Positions 8,127 through 16,734 of a DNA stretch of 29,456 nt are shown here, piece after piece. Both the position numbers and the translations under genes were made by a program. Numbering within the stretch: the stretch's first letter is position 1; each line of letters opens with the position of its first letter. The stretch is from Gammaproteobacteria bacterium (GTDB taxonomy: Bacteria > Pseudomonadota > Gammaproteobacteria > DRJJ01), in the NCBI GenBank assembly GCA_011052255.1, contig DRJJ01000125.1:1-29456 (forward strand), given 5' to 3'. A model generated the notes under the pieces. That model worked only from the letters and a program-made list of their open reading frames with translations, did not search any database and was not told the origin of the DNA.

Positions 8127-8741
8127 TCAGTGATTATCCGAATCCCAGCCCGCTTTCCACTCTTGCATCGGCATGATCACTGGCTGGCGTCCGTTTTCAT
8201 AAAACCAGGAGTCTACTGCATACAGCGCCCCGGACTGCTGGTCTTTGATAACTGCGGTTGTATGCGGCCAGGAAATGATTGAAGGATAACGTGTGCGCCG
8301 GTCTTCAATGCTATGCCAGTGGATCAGGCCATCAGATACCATCATGCGCAGGTAACTGGTGGTATTGGTTGATTCGTCGATACAGTCCATCTGGCCGTCA
8401 CTGAACAGGCCTTCGAGATTTTTCCCCTTATCCCGGTCTGTACCTGTCTTGCGTCCAACCAGTTGTTCCATTTGGGCAATCGCTTTGGCGATACTTGATC
8501 GCTCTTGTTCAGGCGTAGTGGCAGGCGGGTTAAACAGCGTCTGGATACCCGACCATTCCGCAGCAGATAATGACTGCGTGACGACTGTGTCACAGCTGTG
8601 GTTATAACAGACTGAAAACCGTGCTCTGTCAGGACTGGTAATAATGTCATCGCGCACGAAGACTTCGGCATAGGACTGTGACGCCGTCAGTAACCAGACT
8701 GCAAAGGTTATCACGGCAGCAATTGTTGATGGTGTCATCAT
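8127..8741 (-). CDS. Secreted protein of unknown function
   Basis: I do not recognise this family. From ATG 8741 the product is 204 residues. It starts with a clear Sec signal peptide (hydrophobic VITFAVWLLTA, probable cleavage after SQSYA at residue 25), so the mature protein should be periplasmic or exported. The mature part has C45 and C50 (CYNHSC) and a third cysteine in QMDCIDESTNTTSYL, plus W/H-rich stretches (GLIHWHSIEDRR). No transmembrane segment follows the signal peptide. The frame also opens at a GTG at 8768 inside sbcB. I prefer the ATG at 8741 (or the adjacent 8738) because it gives a normal signal peptide; no strong Shine-Dalgarno helps decide. It begins 4 bases after the sbcB stop, so it is co-transcribed and probably translationally coupled, although an exported protein is an odd partner for DNA-repair enzymes. 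Confidence 0.8.
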   Translation of the reverse strand: MMTPSTIAAVITFAVWLLTASQSYAEVFVRDDIITSPDRARFSVCYNHSCDTVVTQSLSAAEWSGIQTLFNPPATTPEQERSSIAKAIAQMEQLVGRKTGTDRDKGKNLEGLFSDGQMDCIDESTNTTSYLRMMVSDGLIHWHSIEDRRTRYPSIISWPHTTAVIKDQQSGALYAVDSWFYENGRQPVIMPMQEWKAGWDSDNH

Positions 8742-8745
8742 GTTC

Positions 8746-10182
8746 TCATACTGCAGAGACTGCTCCACCTACCCAGGCCTCCAGTGCATCCAGTATCTTC
8801 CAGGCCGCAGCATCGCCTTCATGTTGTACACGCAACTGCGCAATCTGCCTGCCATATTCATCCATGGTGATACTGCCTCCACCGTCTGCGTCATATAAGC
8901 GATGTTGGCAAAAATTCTGCCAGCGCTGACTTTCCTGCTCGGATAAATTTTCCGGCCATTTACGTGCCCGATAACGAAACAGAAGCTCCGGCAGACGTTT
9001 ATCTTTAAATTCTAATTGCTTCTGCGCCAGCTCCTGTGCCGACAGGCTGCGCACCTTGTCCAGCATGTCACGGTCTGTATCACCGAGAAAACCATCATAC
9101 AGGGCCAGATCGACATCATTTGCCGGGCTAAATTCCCGGCTACCATATGCCCTGGCTATACGCTGTATAAAGGCATCATTGTTGTTCACGATCTGCCTGT
9201 GTCGATTGCAGGCTTCTATATCTATAGATATACGCCGGGCTGAGGCCTGATCGAGTGTTGCTTGCGGAGCCAGTGCCGGACACTTGTTGATTTTCAGCGA
9301 TTTGACCGGCAAGCGCTGCTGACCTTCTGGCAGGTCTGCCGATTTTGTAAACAGGCGCTCACTCAGTGTTTGCTGATCCAGCTCAAGGAATGGAGTCGGG
9401 TCCACACGTAAATCATAAACCAGTATGCTGTTTTTATTACCTGCTTCGCGTAGCAATGGTATGACCAGGGTGGTGCAGCCATTTTCAGATGGATACATAC
9501 GCGAGGTATACAGCACCGATTTACGCCCGACCAGATCCAGCTGTTCAGCAGCCTTGTGTTTGCTGCGTAACTGGAACAGCCAGTCATACAGCTTAGGCTG
9601 TTTTTCACGTACCAGTCGCGCCAGCGAAATAGTTGCGCGCACATCAGACAAGGCATCATGAGCCGATTCGTGGCCAATGCCATTGGCTGCGGCCAGGTCC
9701 TCCAGCTTGAAGCTGGGACGACCATCCTCGTGTTGCGGCCATTGTATTCCGTCTGGACGCAAGGCATAGGTCATACGCACCAGATCAATGATATCCCAAC
9801 GTGAATTTCTGTTTTGCCACTCACGTGAGTAGGGTTCAAAAAAATTACGGTACAGGGTATTACGCGTTACCTCGTCATCAAACCTCAAGGTATTATAGCC
9901 TACTCCGCAGGTTCCCGGTCTGGACAGTTCTTTGTGTATACGGGTAATGAATTGTGATTCCGTTTCACCCTTTTCGTAGGCCAGCTGCGGCGTAATACCG
10001 GTCAGCATGCAGGCTCCAGGTTGAGGCAGCACATCACCCGCTGGTTTGCAGTAGATCACCAGCGGTTCACCGATTTCGTTTAAGTTCTCGTCGGTACGTA
10101 AGCCAGCAAACTGTGCAGGTCGATCACGTCGCGGGTCAACACCGAATGTCTCGTAATCATGCCAGTAAAGCGATATAGACAT
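8746..10182 (-). CDS. sbcB: Exodeoxyribonuclease I
   Basis: Processive 3'-5' single-strand DNA exonuclease acting in recombination and mismatch repair. The 478 residues match E. coli ExoI in length. The DEDDh exonuclease fold starts with D9 and E11 in WHDYETFG, then RPAQFAGLRTD, KPAGDVLPQPGACMLTGITPQ, NTLRFDDEVTRN, RWDIIDLVRMTYALRPDGIQWP and the last motif HESAHDALSDVRATISLA. The rest holds the SH3-like and C-terminal helical domains (VKSLKINKCPALAP, LPELLFRYRARKWPENLS). ATG 10182 is 4 bases after the addA-like stop, with AAGGA in the end of that gene. Tight coupling to addB/addA-like genes suggests a joint role in end processing. Confidence 0.97.
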   Translation of the reverse strand: MSISLYWHDYETFGVDPRRDRPAQFAGLRTDENLNEIGEPLVIYCKPAGDVLPQPGACMLTGITPQLAYEKGETESQFITRIHKELSRPGTCGVGYNTLRFDDEVTRNTLYRNFFEPYSREWQNRNSRWDIIDLVRMTYALRPDGIQWPQHEDGRPSFKLEDLAAANGIGHESAHDALSDVRATISLARLVREKQPKLYDWLFQLRSKHKAAEQLDLVGRKSVLYTSRMYPSENGCTTLVIPLLREAGNKNSILVYDLRVDPTPFLELDQQTLSERLFTKSADLPEGQQRLPVKSLKINKCPALAPQATLDQASARRISIDIEACNRHRQIVNNNDAFIQRIARAYGSREFSPANDVDLALYDGFLGDTDRDMLDKVRSLSAQELAQKQLEFKDKRLPELLFRYRARKWPENLSEQESQRWQNFCQHRLYDADGGGSITMDEYGRQIAQLRVQHEGDAAAWKILDALEAWVGGAVSAV

Positions 10183-10186
10183 CTGT

Positions 10187-13100
10187 TTACCATTCCTTCC
10201 AGGCGTTAATCATCGGAAAGTACAGCCCCCTGCGTACCGGGTTCTGCTCCATTTGCTGCATCGTGCGTGCATAGCGTTCCAGTTGTTCATAATAGCGGTC
10301 TTGCTCCCGATCCAGAAATTGATCCAGATTGCCCCCTTCATGCGAGCCGGTCTTGTAATCGATAACCCAGCGTGTGCCCTGTTTATCAATAAAGGTACGA
10401 TCAATAATCATATGTTGAATACGTGTCCCTGCCACCGCACTGACCGGGTATTCACATCGGGCATCCTGATGCTGTTCGAAAAGTATCCATTGACCCCGCT
10501 CATCGCTTATACAATTATTCAATGCCCGAAGCACGCGCGTCAGTGCCGCTTTAATGCCCGATTCAGGTATGCCGTTATACAGTAACAATTGCCTGGCTAC
10601 CGTTTCGTAGCTTGAACAATCTTTAATCCTGCCGGGACCGGTTGCCGATAATGCCAGTTGCTGTAACAATCGGTGTGCCACAATACCGATAATACGAGCA
10701 GACTCTCCCGCCCAGTCAAACTCTATCTCCTGGCTGACAGCTTCGACTACGGGGTCGTTTACCTGTACGCCCGCTGGTGGTTCCGGTCTTGTCCAGCTTG
10801 TGCTTAATCGAAAAAACCTGGCAATGGGCTGCTCCAGCTCATCCCCGGGCGTTTTGTCTTTCGGATTGTCGATTTTATCATGCGCCTGCGCAAAGGATTC
10901 TTTTACTATTGGCCAGAGTTGCTCCAGCATACTGCCCTTACGCGCACTGACACCGTTCTTTACCGTAAAAGTGGCGTGCCCCATCAGATGCAGATATTTT
11001 TTGGCACGAGTAACCCCGACATATAACAAGCGGCCGTTTTCGTAGTTACCCTTGTCACACTCCAGGTCTTTTATGTATCTGGCAGTCTGGTTGTTTTCCT
11101 CACCCACTGATTTTATCGGACCAAACACCAGCTCGGGCTGACCATCTGCACCGGTTCGTTCCAGCCAGTACAGTAAACGCGCATCATCTCCCCGGGTTGT
11201 TTTGCCCAAACCCGGCATGATGACCGTATCAAACTCCAACCCTTTCGATTTATGTATCGTCATCAGCTGCAAGCTGCTGTCGGCATTAATGTCCGCCAGT
11301 GCAAATAATTTTCCGACTTTTTCAAGAATGATTTGTGGTTCGATAACATCTTCCGATTCATGTAACTGTTCGAGCAACTGAAAGAAGACTTCTGTATCTT
11401 CAAGGTCGGTATCATTCATGACCGTAGCCGGACCACCCAATGCTATCCAGACTCCTTCCACCCATGCCCGCAATGGCCGTCTGTCACGCTGCATCAATGC
11501 GGCATCCAGAACAGGTAAAAACCGTTTGATATGATGCTGGCCTGCATCACTCATTCGTTCGATATGCGAGGTATCATGGAGTAAATCCATTATTGTCGAA
11601 TCGAAGTCATCACGATTGTCACCCGTGAGAGTATAAAGATCCTGTAACAGTAATCCGCAAAAGGGGGCACGTAGCAAGGCCAGCCAGTGAATACGGTCTG
11701 CTGTCTGTATCAGCGCACAGCTTAGTGAAAGCAAATCCTGTATAACCGGTCTTTGTGCCAGCTGATCAATTTCGACTGCCTTGTATGCAAGATTATTGTT
11801 TTTAAGCTGGTGAATAATTGCTGTCAGGTGGCTTCTGTTACGCACCAGAACGGCTATGGTGTCAGACGCGTTTTGTTTTCTGGCGTTCAGGATCAATTCG
11901 ATAATCTGTTGCGCCTCAGCCTGATCATCTTTATCAATATAAGGATGAATGGTAACAGCAGATCCGGTTTCCGCAGGCTTGTATGCACTGGAAGGCGCGT
12001 AGCTGACTGCACCCAGAACCTTGTTACTGCGTGCCGGGAGAATATGCAGAAAACTTTCATTGACCCAGTCAATCACACCCTGCTGAGAACGAAAATTGAC
12101 AGACAGGCTTAAGGGTGTCAGCTCAATATCACCTAACCTGCCTTGCCAGGCATCAATAAACAAGCCTACCTCTGCCTCACGAAAGCGGTAGATAGATTGC
12201 ATCGGATCACCGACCAGAAACAGGGTGCGACCATCACCCTTCTCCCAGCCTGCGATGAGTCGCCTGAACAGTTCCGACTGGTTCAGTGAAGTATCCTGAA
12301 ATTCATCCACCAGAAGATGGCGTATCTGATAATCAAGCCGCAAAGCCAGGTTAGTGGGATTTTCTTCATCGCCTAATGCCTGTTTTGCACGCAGTGCCAT
12401 TTCGGCAAAATCGACCTTGCCATGTTCACTGAATACCAGCGTCAGGTGGGTTGCTGATCTCAGCAGTATCCTGAACAGCGCATCGATCACTTCCCACTGC
12501 GAATCGGAATAGGCCGGGTCTGGCAGTCTGGCCAGTGCCGCCAGACTGATTTGCAACTCATTGTTATCCTGCACAGATTCCAGCAGGGCTTGCATGTCCT
12601 GTTTCATCTGTTTGTAAACGCCCTTCAATTGTACGTCAGGTGCATCTTTTTCAGTTGGAAAACCAATGGCTTTAGTCACACCTTTCTTCTTCCGCCATAC
12701 ATCATCCTTTGTTAACAGCAGGCTACGCAGGGTCAGCCATTGTTCCAGGTCAGTAACCAGTGATCCAGGTATCTTCTGCATATCACGACAACAATGTACC
12801 AGGTGCTGCTCCGGAAGATTGCCTGCAGCAAAACATACGAGCTCTGGCAGTTTATCAATGAATTCCGGTGGCAAGACAAGCTGCAAGTCTTGCATCGCCT
12901 GTACAACGATACGCGAGAGCACACCTTCGACCTCAGCGCGTTGCAATCTGGGGTGCTCCAGATCGACCACATGTCGTAGCCAGTGATCCCGTCGCGCCAG
13001 CATGTCAGCGACAAGGCCTTGCAGTTTATCTATTTGGTTATCAAGGTGCCTGAGAAGCAGAACCAGTGCATCAGACCATTCATTTCCGGCTTCCAGCTCC

Positions 13101-13585
13101 GCCAACATGGCCTGAGCGGCTTCCTGATACAACGCAGATGCGTCTTCTGCTATGCCAGGTACGACACCAAAACCGGAAAGCAATGGCATCTGACGTGCCA
13201 GTTCCAGGTTGAGTGAATCAATTGTCTGGATACGCATGCGTGCCGGGCTATCAAGCAGGTTCCAGTTATTTTGCTGATCCCGTTCCAGTGCCACGCGGGC
13301 AAGCTGTATGGTGAGCCTGTCGTGTGCCGAATCAGGCTCCTGCTTGTCTCTGGCTGATAGTAATGCCTGCAGGATGCGATCACGCATTTCGCTGGCTGCC
13401 TTACGAGTGAAGGTAATGGCCATAATTTCTTCTGGATGATCTACACAGGCCAGTAAGCGCAGGTAGCGCTGTGTCAGCAAACCGGTTTTACCCGATCCGG
13501 CCGGCGCCTGTACGATAAAGGATGCCTCAGGGTTAAGAGCCGATGCGCGTGCCCTGGCATCCTCTGGTGTGGGCAATTTACTCAT
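10187..13585 (-). CDS. AddA-like UvrD-family helicase-nuclease
   Basis: ATP-dependent helicase/nuclease of the AddA/RecB group for double-strand-break repair. With the start chosen here it has 1132 residues. SF1A motifs occur in order: Walker A APAGSGKT (27-34), AITFTRKAASEMRDR, DEXX-box LLVDEFQDTSLNQ, VGDPMQSIYRFREAEV, SVNFRSQQ, MTIHKSKGLEFDTVI and LLYVGVTRAKKYLHL. The C-terminal 150 residues form a RecB-type PD-(D/E)XK nuclease (RTFIDKQG, WVIDYKTG, YYEQLERYARTM), so both activities look intact. The frame opens at GTG 13609, with further ATGs at 13606, 13594, 13591 and 13585. I chose 13585, which overlaps the last bases of the addB-like gene (TATGAGTAA), but an earlier ATG is possible. It works as a pair with the AddB-like gene upstream; this pair functionally replaces RecBCD in many bacteria. 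Confidence 0.9.
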   Translation of the reverse strand: MSKLPTPEDARARASALNPEASFIVQAPAGSGKTGLLTQRYLRLLACVDHPEEIMAITFTRKAASEMRDRILQALLSARDKQEPDSAHDRLTIQLARVALERDQQNNWNLLDSPARMRIQTIDSLNLELARQMPLLSGFGVVPGIAEDASALYQEAAQAMLAELEAGNEWSDALVLLLRHLDNQIDKLQGLVADMLARRDHWLRHVVDLEHPRLQRAEVEGVLSRIVVQAMQDLQLVLPPEFIDKLPELVCFAAGNLPEQHLVHCCRDMQKIPGSLVTDLEQWLTLRSLLLTKDDVWRKKKGVTKAIGFPTEKDAPDVQLKGVYKQMKQDMQALLESVQDNNELQISLAALARLPDPAYSDSQWEVIDALFRILLRSATHLTLVFSEHGKVDFAEMALRAKQALGDEENPTNLALRLDYQIRHLLVDEFQDTSLNQSELFRRLIAGWEKGDGRTLFLVGDPMQSIYRFREAEVGLFIDAWQGRLGDIELTPLSLSVNFRSQQGVIDWVNESFLHILPARSNKVLGAVSYAPSSAYKPAETGSAVTIHPYIDKDDQAEAQQIIELILNARKQNASDTIAVLVRNRSHLTAIIHQLKNNNLAYKAVEIDQLAQRPVIQDLLSLSCALIQTADRIHWLALLRAPFCGLLLQDLYTLTGDNRDDFDSTIMDLLHDTSHIERMSDAGQHHIKRFLPVLDAALMQRDRRPLRAWVEGVWIALGGPATVMNDTDLEDTEVFFQLLEQLHESEDVIEPQIILEKVGKLFALADINADSSLQLMTIHKSKGLEFDTVIMPGLGKTTRGDDARLLYWLERTGADGQPELVFGPIKSVGEENNQTARYIKDLECDKGNYENGRLLYVGVTRAKKYLHLMGHATFTVKNGVSARKGSMLEQLWPIVKESFAQAHDKIDNPKDKTPGDELEQPIARFFRLSTSWTRPEPPAGVQVNDPVVEAVSQEIEFDWAGESARIIGIVAHRLLQQLALSATGPGRIKDCSSYETVARQLLLYNGIPESGIKAALTRVLRALNNCISDERGQWILFEQHQDARCEYPVSAVAGTRIQHMIIDRTFIDKQGTRWVIDYKTGSHEGGNLDQFLDREQDRYYEQLERYARTMQQMEQNPVRRGLYFPMINAWKEW

Positions 13586-16331
13586 AGCCATCATCCGGGT
13601 CAACATCACTTATGAACTGCATCTCATTGATACGACACAATACAGCAAGCTGGCAATAACTGGACGCACAGGTGGCACGGCCATTTTTAGGGTTAACACT
13701 GGCATCGCCCTGACTAAACCCCTTTGCCAGTCTTTCAATTTCCTGTTTCCATTCATCCAGCACGACAGGCCAGTTTTGCATCGCTTCCTTAAGTGATTTA
13801 TTTCCTTTGGCCGGCGGCAAGTCAGGTATCATATCAGCTTGCTGTACAACGCCCTTGTATGCGAGTTCACCGGCACGTATCTGTCCAAACAAAACGGCTG
13901 CTATATCGCCTCCTTCTACTACGCTGTATAAAGGTAACTGTGGGTCATTGGGTCGCTCACCGAACCAGTCTCCTGGCGAAACTTTACCTGTTTTATAGTC
14001 GATAATTATCTTGCGCCCATCATCCAGTTCATCGATACGATCTATCCATAGATTGACACCCACACCATTAACAACCGTGCTTGTTTTTTTCTCAAAAGAC
14101 CTGACCGTAAAAGAGGAACGATTTTTCTCTAGTGCCAGCCATTGCAGAGTGATATCCAGCAACCTGTCAACCTCAACAGCCCGGAACTGGCTACGGCGTA
14201 ATGAGGAAAACCTGTTTTTATACGTCTCAACTGCCATTTCAATCTTTTCTCTGACAATTTCATCAAGTTTTTCCTGGGGTATTGCCAGTAGTGTTTTCTG
14301 GTCGACTACCTGCTGCCAGAGCAACTCCAGAACCCTGTGCAGCAGCTGTCCACGTTGCATCGCATCCATCCCTGAATGGGTATTAGCCATAGGCCTGGCC
14401 CCCAGTCGAAGTTCGGCAAATGCACGAAACGGGCATAATGACTGGTATTTGAATATGGCGCTTCCACCTGATGCCTGTTGGTGTGACAAGGCGGGGACGG
14501 CATCAGCACAAACCTGTTCCAGCAAAGCGCTTGCACGCACCAGGTCTCGCCAGCTGCTACCCTGCCAAAGCTCAAGTTCCTGCACATAAGTGTCGGGGAA
14601 ATCTGTAATCAACGGGGCAGGACGTAACGACTCCTCCGCATTCTGTGCCGGGTAGCTGAACACGACTTCAGCTGCAGATCTGGAAAGCCGTTCTGTTATC
14701 ACTCTGGCCACTCGTAGTTCCCGCTCCTGACTGGTATGAGGCATGTTGTGCCTGAGCTGCAGTGCCCGGGGTATAAATGGATCGGGCCGTGGTGACGGTG
14801 GCCATACGTTATCATGCAGACCCATGACCCATAGATGATCAAACCTTAGTCCAATCGCCTCGTATAAACCCAGTACCTGAACAGGTGTATCAGGTGTTTG
14901 CGGCTGAAATATCCGAACACTGGCCATATTTTTTATTCTGGCCAGGGCTGCTACAAATGAAAACTGACCCGCTATCGCATCAAGCGTACCAAAGTCAATT
15001 AATAATTTTTTCCATGCCTCGGCTATCTGATATTCATGACTGGAAAGCGTTCTGCCAGAAGCCCACCCAGCTACACTCAGCCATTTACCAAACCATACTG
15101 CCCACTCATTGGCACGGGCCTTTGCGGGGCAGGTTTTCTGCAGTGCCTTTAGTCCTGAAAAACGGCGCAGTAGCTCTGGGGTCAGGTCATCGTCTTCAGG
15201 TTGAATGTCACCGCTTGTACTGACAGGCCGTATAGTCAGCATGGCCTGGTAATGCAGTGTTGACAGAGAAATAAACGGATCACCCTGTTTAAGCAATTTA
15301 CCTTCCAGTCGACTACGGATGGCGGCCTCATCTGCAGCCCCGGCGAGATAGGGTGAACGTAATATGCTGCCGACATCCTCCGTTGCCGATTCATTACCTG
15401 CCAGACCCAGAATGTGAACGGCAAGCCGTATAACTGCGTAACTGCCCAGTGGCTGCCCAAGAGAGATATTCCATGGCAATGAAATATTATCGCTGTCCGG
15501 TAACATCTGATCAGGGGCCAGCACACGCGTTAGTGTGTCGGTTAGTATTGTACGCACAGCCGCTAAATCCGGTACGACGATACCAATACGGCCAGCAGGC
15601 TTTTTTTCAAGGCGACCACGAGCCCACCGACAGGCCGCTTCGATCTCGGACCGGGTATCGGGAGCTACAAATCTTACTGATTTCCCGGCGCTTTCACTGA
15701 TCGTGACATAACGCAGGATCACGCCAGCATCTGAGAGCCTTTCTGTCAGGTATGCCAACGCCGGCGTTAGCTCATCGAAACCCGTCAACATCAATTCATT
15801 CTCAGGCAACCAGGTTTTATTGCTGATCAGTTTTATCAACTGCGCAGGAATGCCGTTCTCGGTTAGCCAGTGGTTTTCACCACACAGATGTTCATATCTA
15901 ACGGCCCATTCAGAAAAAGCCCGCGTATCTTCGTTAAGTGAAAAATCGGATTCTTGCCGTTGCAAACGCCAGTCTTGCATCAGCCGCCAGGCTCTCTGAG
16001 CACCTTTAGCTGTTGCCTGCGTCCGCAAGAGGCTCTGTGGGTGATGGCTTATTATCGATTCCCAGAGATGGGACTCCTGATCAGGCGTTAGTAATTGCAG
16101 GGGAGATACAGGTACTCCGGCCAGCACGACTTCTTCCCAGGTGCGGTACAGCCATGCTTTTACCGACAGCACATCAGGCGTTCGCCATGCGACCATGTCC
16201 TGTAATCGCATGTTGTGCTCATATTCACCCAGAATAGCGCTCGCGAGGCGACTGTTACCCGTTATCAGGGTTGCACCATTCTTAATTGCTGTTATCAGTT
16301 CATCGCGGCTGATAGCTTGCTGTTCAGTCAT
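13578..16331 (-). CDS. AddB-like PD-(D/E)XK nuclease (TIGR03623-type DNA repair protein)
   Basis: The 917-residue protein resembles the proteobacterial 'probable DNA repair protein' family (TIGR03623), which is related to AddB. The N-terminal region is a degenerate helicase-like fold: LITGNSRLASAIL replaces a true Walker A motif, so ATP hydrolysis is unlikely. Middle blocks include IGIVVPDLAAVR, VLGLYEAIGLRFDHLWVMGL and FSYPAQNAEESLRPAPLI. The C terminus is a RecB-type nuclease with WIDRIDELDDGRKIIIDYKTG and DPQLPLYS. Four cysteines that could hold the AddB-type Fe-S cluster are present: C633 (SLCPFRAF) and C888, C893, C899. It is the first gene of addB-addA-sbcB-unknown and ends 8 bases inside the chosen start of the next gene. 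The Shine-Dalgarno upstream of ATG 16331 is weak, and I could not settle on a promoter. Confidence 0.88.
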   Translation of the reverse strand: MTEQQAISRDELITAIKNGATLITGNSRLASAILGEYEHNMRLQDMVAWRTPDVLSVKAWLYRTWEEVVLAGVPVSPLQLLTPDQESHLWESIISHHPQSLLRTQATAKGAQRAWRLMQDWRLQRQESDFSLNEDTRAFSEWAVRYEHLCGENHWLTENGIPAQLIKLISNKTWLPENELMLTGFDELTPALAYLTERLSDAGVILRYVTISESAGKSVRFVAPDTRSEIEAACRWARGRLEKKPAGRIGIVVPDLAAVRTILTDTLTRVLAPDQMLPDSDNISLPWNISLGQPLGSYAVIRLAVHILGLAGNESATEDVGSILRSPYLAGAADEAAIRSRLEGKLLKQGDPFISLSTLHYQAMLTIRPVSTSGDIQPEDDDLTPELLRRFSGLKALQKTCPAKARANEWAVWFGKWLSVAGWASGRTLSSHEYQIAEAWKKLLIDFGTLDAIAGQFSFVAALARIKNMASVRIFQPQTPDTPVQVLGLYEAIGLRFDHLWVMGLHDNVWPPSPRPDPFIPRALQLRHNMPHTSQERELRVARVITERLSRSAAEVVFSYPAQNAEESLRPAPLITDFPDTYVQELELWQGSSWRDLVRASALLEQVCADAVPALSHQQASGGSAIFKYQSLCPFRAFAELRLGARPMANTHSGMDAMQRGQLLHRVLELLWQQVVDQKTLLAIPQEKLDEIVREKIEMAVETYKNRFSSLRRSQFRAVEVDRLLDITLQWLALEKNRSSFTVRSFEKKTSTVVNGVGVNLWIDRIDELDDGRKIIIDYKTGKVSPGDWFGERPNDPQLPLYSVVEGGDIAAVLFGQIRAGELAYKGVVQQADMIPDLPPAKGNKSLKEAMQNWPVVLDEWKQEIERLAKGFSQGDASVNPKNGRATCASSYCQLAVLCRINEMQFISDVDPDDGYE

Positions 16332-16411
16332 TTGGAATCAGGGCCAGTAAGACACATATCGAATTAGAATAAATTAACCATATCATACACTTTGCATGTA
16401 GTTTTGCCTGA
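16332..16411. other. Leader/promoter region of the addB-like operon
   Basis: Together with the remnant and terminator below, this is part of a 403-base stretch without an intact gene. It is AT-rich and must hold the promoter for the addB-addA-sbcB operon. A TATGAT-like -10 lies near 16383-16388 on the minus strand but has no good -35 partner, so I do not call a promoter. Confidence 0.3.
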
Positions 16412-16649
16412 CATTATTTACCCAATCAGAATATCCCGGTACTTTATCCGGTTCATAACGTTGATCAATCGGGAATCGTTCATTTCAACGTACTAATATC
16501 TCTTGCCATCGATAGCACTGGTGCAGTTGGGTGAAGGTAAAATTGCAGCCGCTATGACTATCGCAGGTATTCTTGCTGGTGTGTGGATGTATCGTAAAGG
16601 GACCGCAACCATGTTTGAGTTTGACACCGGTATCTGCGGAGAGGAGTAA
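16412..16649 (+). pseudogene. Possible frameshifted 3' remnant of a membrane-protein gene
   Basis: This is the only plus-strand coding signal I can find. One frame (16497-16649, TAA at 16647) encodes about 50 residues ending LGEGKIAAAMTIAGILAG, VWMYRKG, then TMFEFDTGICGEE: one membrane helix, a basic turn and a soluble tail. Just upstream, in a different frame (16412-16531), the translation includes HNVDQSGIVHFNVLISLAI, which would join naturally to it through a frameshift near 16505-16520. No ribosome binding site precedes either piece. The helix-plus-tail loosely recalls the end of YeeE/YedE-type sulfur transporters, but I am not confident of that. A short functional single-helix protein or chance are alternatives. 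Confidence 0.35.
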
Positions 16650-16693
16650 AACAGGCGAGCCGTATCGACATATATGCCGATACGGCTCGCCTG
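16648..16693 (-). terminator. Rho-independent terminator of the OmpA-domain gene
   Basis: A perfect 16-bp inverted repeat (arms 16652-16667 and 16678-16693, ten-base loop) begins CAGGCGAGCC. On the minus strand it is followed by TTTTA, and it lies 41 bases after the stop of the OmpA-domain gene. The plus-strand side has no U-tract, so it acts mainly on minus-strand transcripts. It overlaps the last bases of the plus-strand remnant. Confidence 0.85.
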
Positions 16694-16734
16694 CTATCCA
16701 TTGATCTGCTACCCGAATAGTAGCATTCGATTTT

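Noticed and set aside
16332..16411. Sigma-70 promoter upstream of the addB-like gene
   Set aside because: A TATGAT-type -10 is present but no acceptable -35 lies at 16-18 bases, so the promoter could not be placed.
16652..16693. 16-bp inverted repeat considered as a transposon end or integration site
   Set aside because: The minus-strand U-tract and its place just after the OmpA-domain gene are explained by an intrinsic terminator; no transposase or target duplication is present.
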